Assembly (NCBI GenBank): GCA_964036045.1
Contig: OZ038402.1
Span: 11,029,513 to 11,093,512 of the forward strand
DNA length: 64,000 nucleotides
Direction of reading: 5' to 3'
Source: Eutreptiella sp. 'Long Island Sound 2002'
Taxonomy: Eukaryota; Euglenozoa; Euglenophyceae; Eutreptiales; Eutreptiaceae
Position 1 is the stretch's first letter; every line of letters begins with the position of its first letter. Of the stretch, positions 1-11,052 are shown piece after piece. The notes under the pieces are model-generated. The model saw nothing but the letters and a program-made list of their open reading frames with translations. It was not told the origin of the DNA and ran no database searches. The position numbers and the translations under genes were made by a program.

Positions 1-740
1 CCCCCCTCCCCCCGGGGGCAGAGCCCCGTTCGGATGAGTTCACTGGGATCCGGGAGAGGTGTAAAACAAGAGAGCACAGGAAAATCGTGGCACCAGTCAG
101 CACAGATGGCGCTGCATGGTCCTGGGTGTGGCATATGCCAAGAGGCGTACGCTGCAGGAGTCCATACTGCATGTGCCTGGAGCCAGCGGCGAAGGCGGAA
201 GAAAACTGTGTCCAGTGTAGCTGGCAAAAAGTATACGATGTGGCAGCACCAACTGAGGGTGCTGTCGACGTCCCAGGGTGTCCTGCTGATTATACGCGGA
301 ACCGCCGAGTGCAGCGCGCGCAAAACTGTTGACCGCGGGTACCCGGACAAGCAGGCCAATTGCACCCAGGATGCAACACTCAAGAGGCAGCCCGCCCAGG
401 TGTGCAGAAACGGGTGGATGTTGAGGACTGCACTAACGATGATGTTTGATATGTGTTTGTGTGCGTGGGTCGGCGGTGACTGTAGGGTGACAGTGTATTT
501 GAGGTGCCATGTGCTGGTGAGGCCCGCGGGCTGAGAATAAACCAGTGGGGGGCTGTCATCGTGGATGTGCACTGTGAACCCCATCGTTGTGATCGTGGGC
601 TGCATGCATGTCCCTTTGCATACGCGATCATCTTCGGTCATGCAATCACAGAGGACGGGGAGGGACCAGGTTTCCGACAGTACGTCACAGACATGTTGCA
701 TTTCTGTAGAAGCTGTCGGTCCACGGGCGCCCCCCCCCCC
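1..740. other. No recognised gene
   Basis: I see no convincing gene here. The open frames are short, overlap each other in several frames and show no domain. The stretch ends in a poly-C run (about 731-745) that abuts the repeat arm described next. Confidence 0.4.
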
Positions 741-1085
741 CCCCCGCAGAGCAATGTTCGAGTCACCCAGTGTAGGGACAGTGCAGAAATTGTGCAAAGC
801 GCATAGTGAAAGGTGGCAGACCATGGTCATAAAAAGTGGCTGTATATCTGGGACACCCGTTTCTTCAAAAGGCTTCAAAATTGTGCACATTTGCTGACAT
901 GTCCGCGATGGAGGGCAAGGGTGGGAGGAACAGTGGCTCAAAATGATCCCCACGTCGCTGATCATTTTGACTACACATATGTGGGGGGGGCGGGGATTTT
1001 TTGGTGGAAGAAGGAGTTCGGTCCAAAATTTGTGTTCCAGCACCGTTGGCGGCAACATCCATCCTTACACAAAACAAAGGGCCCG
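741..1085 (+). repeat. Arm 1 of a long-distance inverted repeat
   Basis: This roughly 345-bp sequence recurs in reverse complement at about 12,003-12,437. Matching landmarks include the segments at 790-870 and 1,010-1,075. Inside it an 11-bp inverted pair, TCAAAATGATC and GATCATTTTGA (near 940-970), flanks a 10-base spacer and is kept in both copies. It is probably a dispersed mobile or MITE-like element; I see no coding capacity. Confidence 0.7.
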
Positions 1086-1710
1086 GCACGGAAGCCCAAA
1101 TCTGGAACCGCCCGTGTGACATTCAGTCGCGTTGTTGCTCCTTTACGGGGCCCTGGACAGTCACCCGTTCTTCCCTCCGCATGTTGCGTCTGGTCGCTGC
1201 GTTCTGTCGGCCGCTGGGGCCGGTTCTCCTGCTGGTGTTGTTTCCGCGTTCGCGGAGCCCAGTGGTTGGTGCGTTGGGGCTGTGCTGGATGTGGCAGGAT
1301 GTGCCGTTTGTCTCCCCTGCCGGCACGGTGACCAAGGAGGGGGGTGTTGGGCACATGGGCTTCCGTGCCATCCCACCCTCCGCAAAGCAATGTTCTTCCC
1401 GCCCTGTCCCTAAGGTTTTTTGCACCGTTCCTGCACCGTTCGGAACGGTGTTATTTTGCCTCCTGCTATGGAGGTCCTGGGTCGGGTCGGCAAAAGGTTC
1501 GGGGGCTCGGAGCTTCGTCCGAGTCCCCGGAAGGAGGGGAGGGGAGGGCGGGGTCTGGGGAAGGAAGCGGCCCCGAGGGCTCCTGGTGCCGTCCCCAAAA
1601 CGCATGCGGTGGTCTGGAGACCGATCCGACGTTGGGCAGCACCCCTTGTCGCCGGGCAGCGCACCGTCTCAGGGGCGTCCCTTCTTTTTGCGCGGACGCA
1701 CAAAGACCAT
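1086..1710. other. Unassigned, GC-rich
   Basis: No gene is recognised. Several overlapping open frames exist on both strands, as expected for GC-rich DNA. The stretch lies downstream of the 3' end of the minus-strand kinase gene. Confidence 0.4.
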
Positions 1711-1760
1711 AACCGTTACGTAACCGTAACCGTAACCGTAACCGTAACCGTAACCGTACC
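1711..1760. repeat. (CCGTAA)n hexanucleotide array
   Basis: About seven head-to-tail copies of CCGTAA (TTACGG on the other strand). It resembles a telomere-type hexamer but does not match the common TTAGGG, TTTAGGG or TTTTAGGG units. It lies about 150 bp beyond the kinase stop codon. Confidence 0.85.
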
Positions 1761-1912
1761 CCGACGCCAAATGGACTACCCCAGACAAACGCCAATTAGC
1801 ACAGGAATGGTGCAAAATGTTTAGGGAACGGTGTAGCAACAGCGCAAGGCGACCGGAGGAACGATGCTATTTTGCATGCTGCTCCACCAGCCGCACCCCA
1901 ACTCCGTCCCGA

Positions 1913-4900
1913 TCACCACTGATCCGGCGGGCTCCACGCGCCCGGGAGGGCAAAGGAGGCGCAGAGGGAGCTGTGGCTGGAAGTCGACGCCATCATCGAG
2001 CCGCGGCTCAGGCGCCGGGGCACCACCGGCAGCATCGCCGACGGGGACCGGACCAGAGATCGCGCGCACAGGTCCTGCGCCAGGGAGCTCAGGCGTATGG
2101 GATTGGGCCGGGTCCGGGAGTTGTTGGAGACGTTCGAGGGGGACGCCGCCACGTGGCCGTCCGTGGCTCCAGACGGCCCGGCCCCGGGGCTGTCGCGAAC
2201 GACCTCCCACATCGAGGGGAGGGAGCCATGCAGCCCCGTCATGGAGCCGGCGGAGGACGCCGGGGTGGCTCTGCCGGACGCGTCGTGCGCCGCGTGCGCG
2301 CGCTCGATGCGCTGCGCCATGTCCCGCGGGTGCAGGGCCTTGTCGAGCACCAGGTGCGCGCCGCACGCCCGGTACAGCGCCTGGTCGGCGGCGCTGACGT
2401 TGGCGGACCGCACGCAGAGCAGCCCCCGGAACCCCCGCGCCCGGAGCTCCCGCAGGAGGTCGGTGCCGTAGACGATGCCGGCCTCGTAGTCCATGTTCTG
2501 GTCGAGGATCACCACGTGGGCCCCGGCCAGGGCGGCGGGGACGAGCCCCTCCAGGTCGGCCTTGGTGACGCTGAACATCTGGACGCGGCTCCCGGGGAAC
2601 GCCCGCTGGAGGTTGGCGTCCAGCAGTTTGCGGGCCACGGGGCTGTTGTCGGCGCAGCAGAAGTGGAGGCTGCCGGGCGGCTGGGGCCCGGGGCCCGGCG
2701 AACGGGGGATGTGGCCGTCGAGGCAGTCGCGGACGGACACCAGCATCGCGGCCTCAAACACCACTGTGTCGCCGCCCTCGGCCTGCGTCAGCGAGGCCGC
2801 GGCGTCAAGCCGGTCCGCGACCCGGAGGATGTGGTGCAGCCGGAGGCCGTCGGTCAGCTCGGACCACCACGACGGCTGCGGGGGGCTTTGGCAGGCGCGT
2901 TCGCAGGCCTCGGGCGTGATTCGGAGTTTCGATGGATCGGCGCGGTTTGTCACGCGGAACGTGAGGGTGCATTGGGCTTGGTGGGCTCCAGGCTGCTCTG
3001 GGGCATCAGACTGCTCCGGGGCATTGTCGAGGAGAAAAAGCTTCGGTGGGTGCCGAGGCTGCCCCTCAGCGTGAGACTGCTCTTGGGCCTGCGACTGCTC
3101 TTGGGCCTGAGACTGCACTGCGACATGATCTAAGAGATGAGGCTGCGGTGGATTGTGAGACTGCTCTTGGGCCTGAGACTGCTCTTGGGCCTGAGACTGC
3201 TCTTGGGCCTGAGACTGCACTGCGACATGATCTAAGAGATGAGGCTGCGGTGGATTGTGAGACTGCTCTTGGGCCTGAGACTGCTCTTGGGCCTGAGACT
3301 GCTCTTGGGCCCGAGACTGCTCTTGGGCCTGAGACTGCACTGCGACATGATCTAAGAGATGAGGATGCGGTGGATTGTGAGACTGCTCTTGGGCCTCAGA
3401 CTGCTCTTGGGCATGAGACTGCTCTTGGGCCTGAGACTGCTCTGGGGCCTGAGACTGCACTGCGACATGATCTAAGAGATGAGGCTGCGGTGGATTGTGA
3501 GACTGCTCTTGGGCCTGTGACTGCTCTTGGGCCTGCGATTGCTCTTGGGCCTGCGACTGCTCTTGGGCCTGAGACTGCACTGCGACATGATCTAAGAGAT
3601 GAGGCTGCGGTGGATTGTGATACTGCTCTTGGGCCTGCGACTGCTCTTGGGCCTGAGACTGCTCTTGGGCCTGAGACTGCTCTTGGGCCTGAGACTGCTC
3701 TTGGGTCTGAGACTGCTCTTGGGTCTCAGACTGCTCTTGGGCCTGAGACTGCTCTTGGGCCTGAGACTGCACTGCGACATGATCTAAGAGATGAGGCTGC
3801 GGTGGATTGTGAGACTGCTCTTGGGCCTCAGACTGCTCTTGGGCATGAGACTGCTCTTGGGCCTGAGACTGCTCTTGGGCCTGAGACTGCTCTTGGGCCT
3901 GAGACTGCTCTTGGGCATGAGACTGCTCTTGGGCCTGAGACTGCTCTTGGGCCTGAGACTGCTCTTGGGCCCGAGACTGCTCTTGGGCCTGAGACTGCTC
4001 TTGGGTCTGAGACTGCTCTTGGGCCTGCGACTGCTCTTGGGCCTGAGACTGCACTGCGACATGTTCTAAGAGATGAGGCTGCGGTGGATTGTGAGACTGC
4101 TCTTGGGCCTCAGACTGCTCTTGGGCCTGCGACTGCTCTTGGGCCTGCGACTGCTCTTGGGCCTGAGACTGCTCTTGGGCCTGAGACTGCACTGCGACAT
4201 GATCTAAGAGATGAGGCTGCGGTGGATTGTGAGACTGCTCTTGGGCCTGCGACTGCTCTTGGGCCTGAGACTGCTCTTGGGCCTGAGACTGCTTTTGGGC
4301 CTCAGACTGCTCTTTGGCCTGAGACTGCTCTTGGGTCTGAGACTGCTCTTGGGTCTCAGACTGCTCTTGGGCCTGAGACTGCTCTTGGGCCTGAGACTAC
4401 ACTGCGACATGATCTAAGAGATGAGGCTGCGGTGGATTGTGAGACTGCTCTTGGGCCTCAGACTGCTCTTGGGCATGAGACTGCTCTTGGGCCTGAGACT
4501 GCTCTTGGGCATGAGACTGCTCTTGGGCCTGAGACTGCTCTTGGGCCTGCGACTGCTCTTGGGCCTGAGACTGCTCTTGGGCCTGAGACTGCTCTTGGGT
4601 CTGAGACTGCTCTTGGGCCTGCGACTCCTCTTGGGCCTGAGACTGCACTGCGACATGTTCTAAGAGATGAGGCTGCGGTGGATTGTGAGACTGCTCTTGG
4701 GCCTCAGACTGCTCTTGGGCCTGAGACTGCTCTTGGGCCTGAGACTGCTCTGGGGCCTGAGACTGCTCTGGGGCCTGAGACTGCTCTGGGGCCTGAGACT
4801 GCTCTGGGGCCTGAGACTGCACTTCGACATGTTCTGAGAGCAGTGCGACATGATCTAAGAGATGAGGCGGCTGTGGATTGTGAGACTGCTCTTGGGCCTG

Positions 4901-5884
4901 AGACTGCTCTTGGGCCTCAGACTGCTCTTGGGCCTCAGACTGCTCTTGGGCCTGAGACTGCTCTGGGGCCTGAGACTGCACTGCGACATGATCTAAGAGA
5001 TGAGGCTGCGGTGGATTGTGAGACTGCTCTTGGGCTTGTGACTGCTCTTGGGCCTGAGACTGCTCTTGGGCCCGCGACTGCTCTTGGGCCTGAGACTGCA
5101 CTGCGACATGATCTAAGAGATGAGGCTGCGGTGGATTGTGAGACTGCTCTTGGGCCTGAGACTGCTCTTGGGCATGAGACTGCTCTTGGGCCTGAGACTG
5201 CTCTTGGGCCTGAGACTGCTCTTGGGCCTGCGACTGCTCTTGGGCCTGAGACTGCACTGCGACATGATCTAAGAGATGAGGCTGCGGTGGATTGTGAGAC
5301 TGCTCTTGGGCCTCAGACTGCTCTTGGGCATGAGACTGCTCTTGGGCCTGAGACTGCTCTGGGGCCTGAGACTGCTCTTGGGCCTGAGACTGCTCTTGGG
5401 CATGAGACTGCTCTTGGGCCTGAGGCGGCGCTTGAATCGGCACTGTGGCACGCTCTGGGGACTGAGGCTGCTTTGGATTGTGAGGCCGCTCTTGGGGCAT
5501 GGCAGCATGAGGCTGCCCAGGGGCAGGCAGCAGCCCCAGGCCACCAGGCGCCGCCAGGGCCGGAGGCGGTGCAGAGACACTGAGGACGGGGGCGGGGAGC
5601 AGCTCCTGAGTCACGGGCTGCAGGTCGATGTGCAGCTCTACCTCGGGCCCGGCAGGATGCCCGTGCTGGAACGCATTGATGAGCACGCTGTCCAACATGA
5701 TGGCGCACATGCCCTCGTCGATCGCAACCCACCGCCGGGGGATTATGACGCGCTGCATGTGCCGGCCACGGGTCAGGCCACCGGCAAACGCCTCAAGGTC
5801 CACAGGCGCCAGCTCCGGGGGGTCTTGGGTAAAGACCATCCGCATCAGCACGGGCCGATACCTGCACCAGGAAGGAGGGGGCAA
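1913..5884 (-). CDS. Hybrid histidine kinase/response regulator with a repeat-split ATPase domain and one in-frame TAG
   Basis: Two minus-strand open stretches, 5,884-4,400 and 4,396-1,913, share one frame and are separated only by a TAG at 4,397-4,399, where every other repeat copy reads CAG (Gln). The N-terminal part has a HATPase N-box-like motif (LDSVLINAFQHG). About 800 residues of QSQAQE-type repeats follow; then the ATPase fold seems to resume (TLTFRVTN, then a G-box-like AEGGDTVVF). The C terminus is a receiver domain with acidic pocket CCADN, phospho-acceptor Asp in VVILDQNMD, and the conserved Lys in LVLDKA. It should act in His-Asp phosphorelay signalling. No His-box or sensor domain is seen; these may lie in upstream exons, because a strong acceptor (pyrimidine tract ending TGGTGCAG) sits near 5,863. 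The 5' boundary is therefore uncertain. Local GC is far above most of the window. It may be a pseudogene or may tolerate readthrough. Confidence 0.7.
3075..5430 (-). repeat. 18-bp coding minisatellite (QSQAQE) with higher-order units
   Basis: The basic unit is 18 bp, coding for QSQAQE with single-residue variants (H, E, T, P, R). Runs of 3-12 units are punctuated about 14 times by a 42-bp block encoding HNPPQPHLLDHVAV. Because the unit is a multiple of three and lacks stops in several frames, long artefactual frames occur on both strands. Confidence 0.95.
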
Positions 5885-5902
5885 CAGGACTGCGGTCGGT
5901 GA

Positions 5903-6128
5903 TCTGGCAGATCTAGCTTTGACGGGAGTCGATCTGCGGCAGAGATGGGCTCATATCACGAAAAATGGGCGTCCCATGGCGTTGGAACGAAATTTAGACT
6001 TTTGGGGGCGGCTGAGATGTGATCATCCGTGATTATCCATGATGACCATGGGGGGATCATGATGACCCATGATGGTCACCATGGGGGAGGCGACTCCTCG
6101 TTTCTGGACGCCAACTACCCACCCCAAC
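5903..6128. other. Short palindromic GATCAT/CCATGATG cluster
   Basis: There is no gene here. Several short inverted repeats built from CCATGATGACCATGG and GATCATGATGAC lie at about 6,020-6,090. Their role is unknown. The upstream exon of the kinase, if present, is not recognisable here. Confidence 0.4.
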
Positions 6129-6888
6129 TACCGTGTGAATCCTAATTATTTGCGGAATCCTAAGTTTTGTGTTGGGTGTTTTGAATTTTATTTAAGCAAA
6201 ATTTTGCGGCAACACTCAAAACAGGGGAAGAAATATTTTTTTTGCGATTTTTTTTCTGCGGAACCCATTTTTGCGGAGCGTATTGAGACAAAAGTTTTTT
6301 TTATTTTTGCGTTTTTTTTGCGGAACCCATTTTTGTGAAGGGCCCGGGGTACCTTGGACTCTGGGATTGCAGTCCAATCCTACACAGGCATACAAATGTT
6401 GATCCAAATTCAAATAACGATGGACCCCAGCTGCAGAGAACTAGCCCCATTATCTGCTTTGGGGCACAGCAACATCAAAATGCAAGCATCCGGGTCTGCG
6501 AGAACTAGCCCCTTTATCTGCTTTGGGGCACACCAATATCCAAATTCAAATATGTCCAATGTGCTCACACAATATCTGACGCTCGTGGGTACCCTGCTTC
6601 ATAATACATTCTCTGACAGCACAGCAAGGAGCAGAATGGGGTCTGAGAAACAGAAGGGTGGGGGGTGGGGCAACAAGCAGTGGGGCAAACACAGCATCCG
6701 TCCCGCAATTGTGGTATTTCTGCAAAGGGGGGCAGGGGCAAAAAAAAATTTGCGCTTTTTTTTGCGGAATCCATTTTTGCGAAGGGCACAAAGCCAAAAA
6801 AAAATTTTTTTTGCGTTTTTTTTGCGGCAAAACAACACCTTGGACCGGGAATTAATTATTTCCGCAAATAATTAGGATTCGCACGGTA
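6129..6888. mobile_element. AT-rich TIR element, non-autonomous
   Basis: Inverted termini of about 28 bp, at 6,129-6,157 and 6,859-6,888, differ at only one or two positions (core AATCCTAATTATTTGCGG). The interior has repeated TTTTTTGCGGAA(C/T)CCATTTTTGCG motifs and poly-T tracts, and no transposase. This fits a MITE of about 760 bp. Confidence 0.7.
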
Positions 6889-7450
6889 ATCATTGGCCGG
6901 AGGCCCCCTTGGGGGGGGGGGCAAATCATTGACGCAAATCTCAGTGCGTGGAGTATGTTTGACAGTTCATGATGGAGGACTCCACCCTGCACCATGTCTA
7001 CCATACACCGTGGGCACTGCCATGCATCGTGCTCGCATGTTCAAGCTGGGTGTTCACTTCAGGGGTCACTCCTACGATACGTTCCAGCGGCGGAATCTGA
7101 ACTGAGGTCAGCATCCGATGACTCCAGGCTGGATCGTGACCACAACTCACTTACTCGGTCAGGGGGTGCGCTGCACCAACAACTTCTTGGCCCCTCGGAC
7201 AATCGCCCCCACTCGAACCCCTGCTATCGCTAACCTTTGAATCTAACTCCTGCAGCCTCAGCGCCTGCCATTCCGATGACTGTCACCGTTGTACCTCCTG
7301 TACCCACTCACCAGAGTAGGCCCAGTGCTTGACCCTACCCTCCTCTGCCAACTGGTCCGCCCTCTCTTTCCCCATGATGTCAATGTGTGAGGGGACCCAT
7401 TGGATCGAGAAAAGCTACCCCTTCTCCTACACTAAATCCAGAAATGGTTC
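6889..7450. other. No recognised feature
   Basis: I see no domain, RNA gene or clear repeat in this stretch. It borders the 3' side of the decayed minus-strand LINE. Confidence 0.35.
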
Positions 7451-8900
7451 CTACAGGTCCCTGTGTGCCACGTCACCTGTGGCCGTTCGCCACTGGTGCC
7501 GTCGCCAAAGCGCCCCCCACTTTGTCACCCCCTTGTAAACCGATTCAGAATCCACAACCATGTGGAGCGGTTTTCCTGCCGGTTGCCGCGACAGCGCATA
7601 AAACGCTGCCCTCAACTCGCCCCTGTTATTGGTCTGATCTTCATCTCGGGCCAGCACAAACGACCGGTTGCATTCATCACCCTCCCCATACCATACACCA
7701 TAACCCCCGTCAGCTATTGGTACGCTATTTAGACGAGCCATCGGTAAAAACTACGTACCAGCTCCCCTTCTGTTTTCGCATAAAAACTTCCTCGAAAATC
7801 TCCCTGTCTTCCGCGAGCCACTGCTTCTTAATCACCCGCTGCTGCTGCTTCGAGGGCGGTGCACTAACCAGCCGCGGGACCTTGTGTTCCATATGCACCC
7901 CTGGTTGGAACCAGCACTCCAACACGGATGCAAAATGCCACGAATCACGGCGGGACACCGATATCTTAGGCTGTTGTTGCCACGATCTGCAGACTGACAA
8001 CCACTTAGCGATAAAGGCCTCGTTTGAATATACATCCCCCTGAAATTGCTTAGTTGTGCCATTGTGCCATTGTGCCCTCACACCTGCCTAGACCAGCAAC
8101 CCTAGCGTTGTACCCAAGGATAGGAGCGGCTCATCCACTACCAACCGGCTTGGCTCTACTACATCACCATCCTTTTTCTGCACCACCCCAAAAGACTGGC
8201 AGACAAGGTCAAACATGACCGACGACGTTAGGCAACCCCTGAAAAAATGAAGATGTGTCTCCTTTTTCAAATTGATGGGACACAACTTTTCCCTTGGGTA
8301 AAAGTGGCACATCCGCCCCCCAGCTGAAGCTTGCGCTAGGGTACCTTCTGTACAAAACCGAGGTCTGCCGGCGGCAGCTTGAGGCGCCGCCATTGCTCCC
8401 ATACGGACTTTTCTTGGCGCGCCGCATGAGGCCGCTTCAACCTTTAATCCATGTCTACTCTAAATCCCACCTCTCCTCCCCCCGAGGTACTGGCCGGGGT
8501 GGATTCTTAATGGAGGTACCCAATAGATCATATCTGCCCATGCATGTCGGCGCGATTTTCTTCCACGGATTGGAATGCACTCCCCACTCCCCAAAGAGAT
8601 GATAGTATAAAAGTTTGCCGGCCCGAATCCGTTTCGGACAGTGGTAGGTGCGACTTGCCGTAGACACGACGAGTACATGATGCCATACAAGCATGTCCTC
8701 GTATGATAAAGGTGGGGGTAGGTCCTAATACTCCGACCTGGTTTTTGAGAAAGATCTTACGGACGTACCAGGCCAAAAGCCCCATCGCATTGTGGCGCAT
8801 AGGCACCAATTGCAAAAATTGCAGAAAATGCGTGTCCGGGACTAGTCCCACTCAGGCTGCCCATTGTTTAAAAACCGCCATTACCTGATCATCAAACCAA
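7451..8900 (-). pseudogene. Decayed LINE: zinc-finger linker and RNase H
   Basis: Read on the minus strand, three frames line up in order. First come poorly preserved segments (8,851-8,455). Next is a segment at 8,402-8,088 with the Cys/His pattern of the zf-RVT linker that follows LINE reverse transcriptases (CPINLKKETHLHFFRGC). Last is an RNase H domain split at about 7,730: VVFTDGSS in one frame, then GELRAAFYAL and VVDSESVYKG in another, supplying D, E and D of the catalytic set. The polymerase itself is not recognisable. Several frameshifts show that it is dead. The domain order matches the two plus-strand LINE pieces near 24 and 49 kb. Confidence 0.7.
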
Positions 8901-8909
8901 TGCGGTGGT

Positions 8910-8946
8910 GGTGGAGGTGGACTTGCCGAAGGGAATAGAATTTCGT
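8910..8946 (+). repeat. Isolated 3' terminus of the Helitron-like family
   Basis: GGTGGACTTGCCGAAGGGAA followed by TAGAAT matches the 3' hairpin terminus seen at 32,120-32,153 and 33,447-33,480. No matching left end is visible nearby. Confidence 0.45.
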
Positions 8947-8995
8947 TCATGGCTACTTTTGCCACATTATTGCTCTCCATTTTGGACCCCAACAC

Positions 8996-9048
8996 TCACT
9001 CTAACCCTAGCCTAGGGTGAGAGCTAGGGCTAGGGTTAGGGCTAGGGT
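8996..9048. repeat. Interstitial telomere-like repeat
   Basis: Degenerate TAACCCTAG / CTAGGGTTAGGG units on both strands form a small inverted arrangement. This could be a remnant of telomeric repair or a chance G-rich repeat. Confidence 0.5.
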
Positions 9049-9115
9049 CACCGAGCTGGTGGGACCAGTCTTGGTTTTATAACCCTTTTTAGTGTCTCGG
9101 GTGGACCAACCAGGT

Positions 9116-9172
9116 TTAGCAGCAGCAGCACGCAAGCAGCAAGCAGCAAGCAGCAAGCAAGCAGCACGCGTG
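9116..9172. repeat. (AGCAGCA/AGCAAGC)n microsatellite
   Basis: A short array of AGCAGC and AGCAAGC units, non-coding. Confidence 0.85.
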
Positions 9173-9224
9173 AAATGGGGAAAAATCAGAACTCCGCCGT
9201 GGTGCTTTGGATTTGGTTGAAATT

Positions 9225-9310
9225 TTGGTGTAGGTGGGTGGTTTTCAGGGGTGTTCCCGGGATAAACAACATATTAATTGGTGCTGTGCGAAAACCGGCC
9301 GTGCACATGC
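9225..9310 (+). repeat. Dispersed GTAGGTGGGTGG..CAG repeat, copy 1
   Basis: This unit starts GTAGGTGGGTGGTTTTCAG, continues through GGATAAACAACATATTAATT, and ends in a GTGCGAAAAC-type sequence. It recurs at 16,828-16,915 and 29,089-29,170. The first 19 bases resemble an intron 5' site and 3' site placed side by side. Confidence 0.6.
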
Positions 9311-10050
9311 GGTGCCCACGCAGTGCACACAAGTTGCCTCGTATGCTGTGGACTGTTATCAGAAGTGGTTACAGAGATTACACACAGATGTTCTGCTGAT
9401 TGCTCTCAAGGCAGAAATCATTGAATTTGAATACGGTTGTGGGTATGGCTTACTGCAATTTGTATCCAGGTTCGCATGGTCATTTTCGCAACTGTCGGAA
9501 GCATGAAATTTGGCGGTACATTTCTCTGGTTGTTCATCTTTCTCAGTTTTTTTTTGTATCCCGCCCCCCCCCTCCCCTTTTTGCTGTGACTCCGCCAGCA
9601 CCATGCATGTGGTTACTGCGTATCTCTGCGCAGTCTGAATGCCTTCACCTGCCCTTTCTCCGGGCATCTTCCTGACGTGCAGTTCATCATCTGCCCCCAA
9701 CCCCTTGACTCTCAATGGTCATCTTTGTCTTGCCTGAGCAGCATTGCTTCCATTTAAGAGATGTTTTACAAAAAGTTTGGAACAATATTGGAAGAAATCC
9801 ATTTTACCCCCCCACCCCCAGGGATTCGCTTGAAGGGGGGGGGTACCCCCCCCCCTCCCCACTGCCCTGACTCTACCCGAAAGGCATTCCCATACCCCAA
9901 CACCAGCCCCAACCGCATTTCCAACCGCCAGAAACCCCCCCACCCCAACCGCCGTCGCACCCCCCGTGACCGCTCTGCAACCGCTGTGGAACTGCCCCGA
10001 TGGCCCCGTCCCCTTCAAGCAAAGCCCTGCCCACCCCCCCTTCCGGCGAG
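9311..10050. other. No recognised gene
   Basis: Mixed sequence with C-rich and G-rich tracts near 9,560-9,580 and 9,805-9,860. I find no domain or RNA gene. Confidence 0.35.
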
Positions 10051-10084
10051 AACATCAACCTGGTCGCCCGGGCTCTACCTGCCA

Positions 10085-10170
10085 GTCGCCGGCCTTGTCC
10101 AAGCCATAGTAGGCATAGGGACGGTATTAATTTGGGACTTTTGCGTAGCTTTTACAATGGGGGGGGGGGG
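10085..10170 (+). repeat. Short hairpin element family 1, diverged copy
   Basis: It contains GGCCTTGTCCAAGCC, then AGGGACGGTATTAATT, then TGCGTAGCTTTTACAA followed by poly-G. This is the same layout as the copies at 16.1, 18.75, 21.16 and 22.12 kb, but the internal stem is not preserved here. Confidence 0.55.
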
Positions 10171-10870
10171 ATAACGCGCTCGGCTACAGGCCTATTGTGG
10201 CGGGTTGGTTCCCTTTTGGCCTTCGTTGAGGTGGCCCAGGACAGAGGGGCAGCCGTTAGCGATCTTCCCTGACCAGGCGGATTGGGAGGGGGGATTGTGT
10301 GTGCAGCGCTGACTGGGTCATTGAGCCCTGCCACATATGATACATCGGTGTGTTGCAGCCACGCTTTTGTATAACTGGGGTGTGGAGAGTCGCTGGCTTC
10401 CTTTTGGGTTCTATGACACCACACATTTGTTGCACTGGTGGTCCAAATCAGGTCAAGCAGATGAATATCCCCAGGGGCAGAAAACGCAGCAGACCCAATG
10501 ACCAGAGCGCACAATGGGCAATCAAACGCCCACGCACATGAAGGACATACCCCCACCAAGGACGCCAGGAAAGTTTTTCCCTGTTTTCTCATAACAGAAA
10601 TCACCTCGAAGAGAGGTTGTTAGATCAAGCGCAGGCGCGGGCGTCGTATACCCCCCTTTTTTGGGGTCATTCGCGTAGCAAACCCCAAGGCATGATATTG
10701 GATGTCCAACCCAAATCATTATTTTGCCCAATAAGACCATCCCCCAATGGATTTTTTGATTCTGAGGCTTCTATCCCCTAAAACTGGATAACACTTTTTT
10801 GAGGGGGGGGGGGGTCAAAAGTTTTTGCTGAGAAGGCTGCAAGCAGTGGGGAAGGCCATTGCTAACGCAT

Positions 10871-10943
10871 AACTGCTGGTCGAATGGTAATACAGCCGAC
10901 AAAAGGTTTTTGGTCGGCGGTTCGAACCCTGGTCGGCTGACTC
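10871..10943 (+). other. tRNA-like module (RNA polymerase III promoter boxes)
   Basis: An A-box-like GGTCGAATGGTAATAC (from 10,879) is followed about 27 bases later by the B box GGTTCGAACCC (10,919-10,929). The T-stem pairs only partly, so this is not a functional tRNA. It faces a second module at 10,979-11,052 across a (GGC)n run. Confidence 0.5.
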
Positions 10944-10978
10944 TTGGCGGCGGCGGCGGCGGCGGCAGCGGCGCCAAA

Positions 10979-11052
10979 ACTCACCCTGCCGGGGTTCGAA
11001 CCACCGCCCCTAAACACATCGAACGGCTGCCGTACCGCTCAGCCACTGCCTG
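10979..11052 (-). other. tRNA-like module facing the previous one
   Basis: On the minus strand, the A-box-like TGGCTGAGCGGTA (11,046-11,032) is followed by the B box GGTTCGAACCC. The sequence downstream on its own strand (GTGAGTTTTGGCG) resembles that after the forward module (CTGACTCTTGGCG), so the two modules are diverged inverted copies. Confidence 0.5.

Noticed and set aside
1817-3133. 438-codon Arg/Gly-rich plus-strand frame
   Set aside because: Shadow of the GC-rich receiver-domain coding strand; biased composition and no domain.
3046-5583. 845-codon plus-strand frame of TALGPE repeats
   Set aside because: It is the complement of the minus-strand QSQAQE array; an 18-bp unit without stops stays open in several frames. 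The minus strand has flanking ATPase and receiver domains, the plus strand has none.
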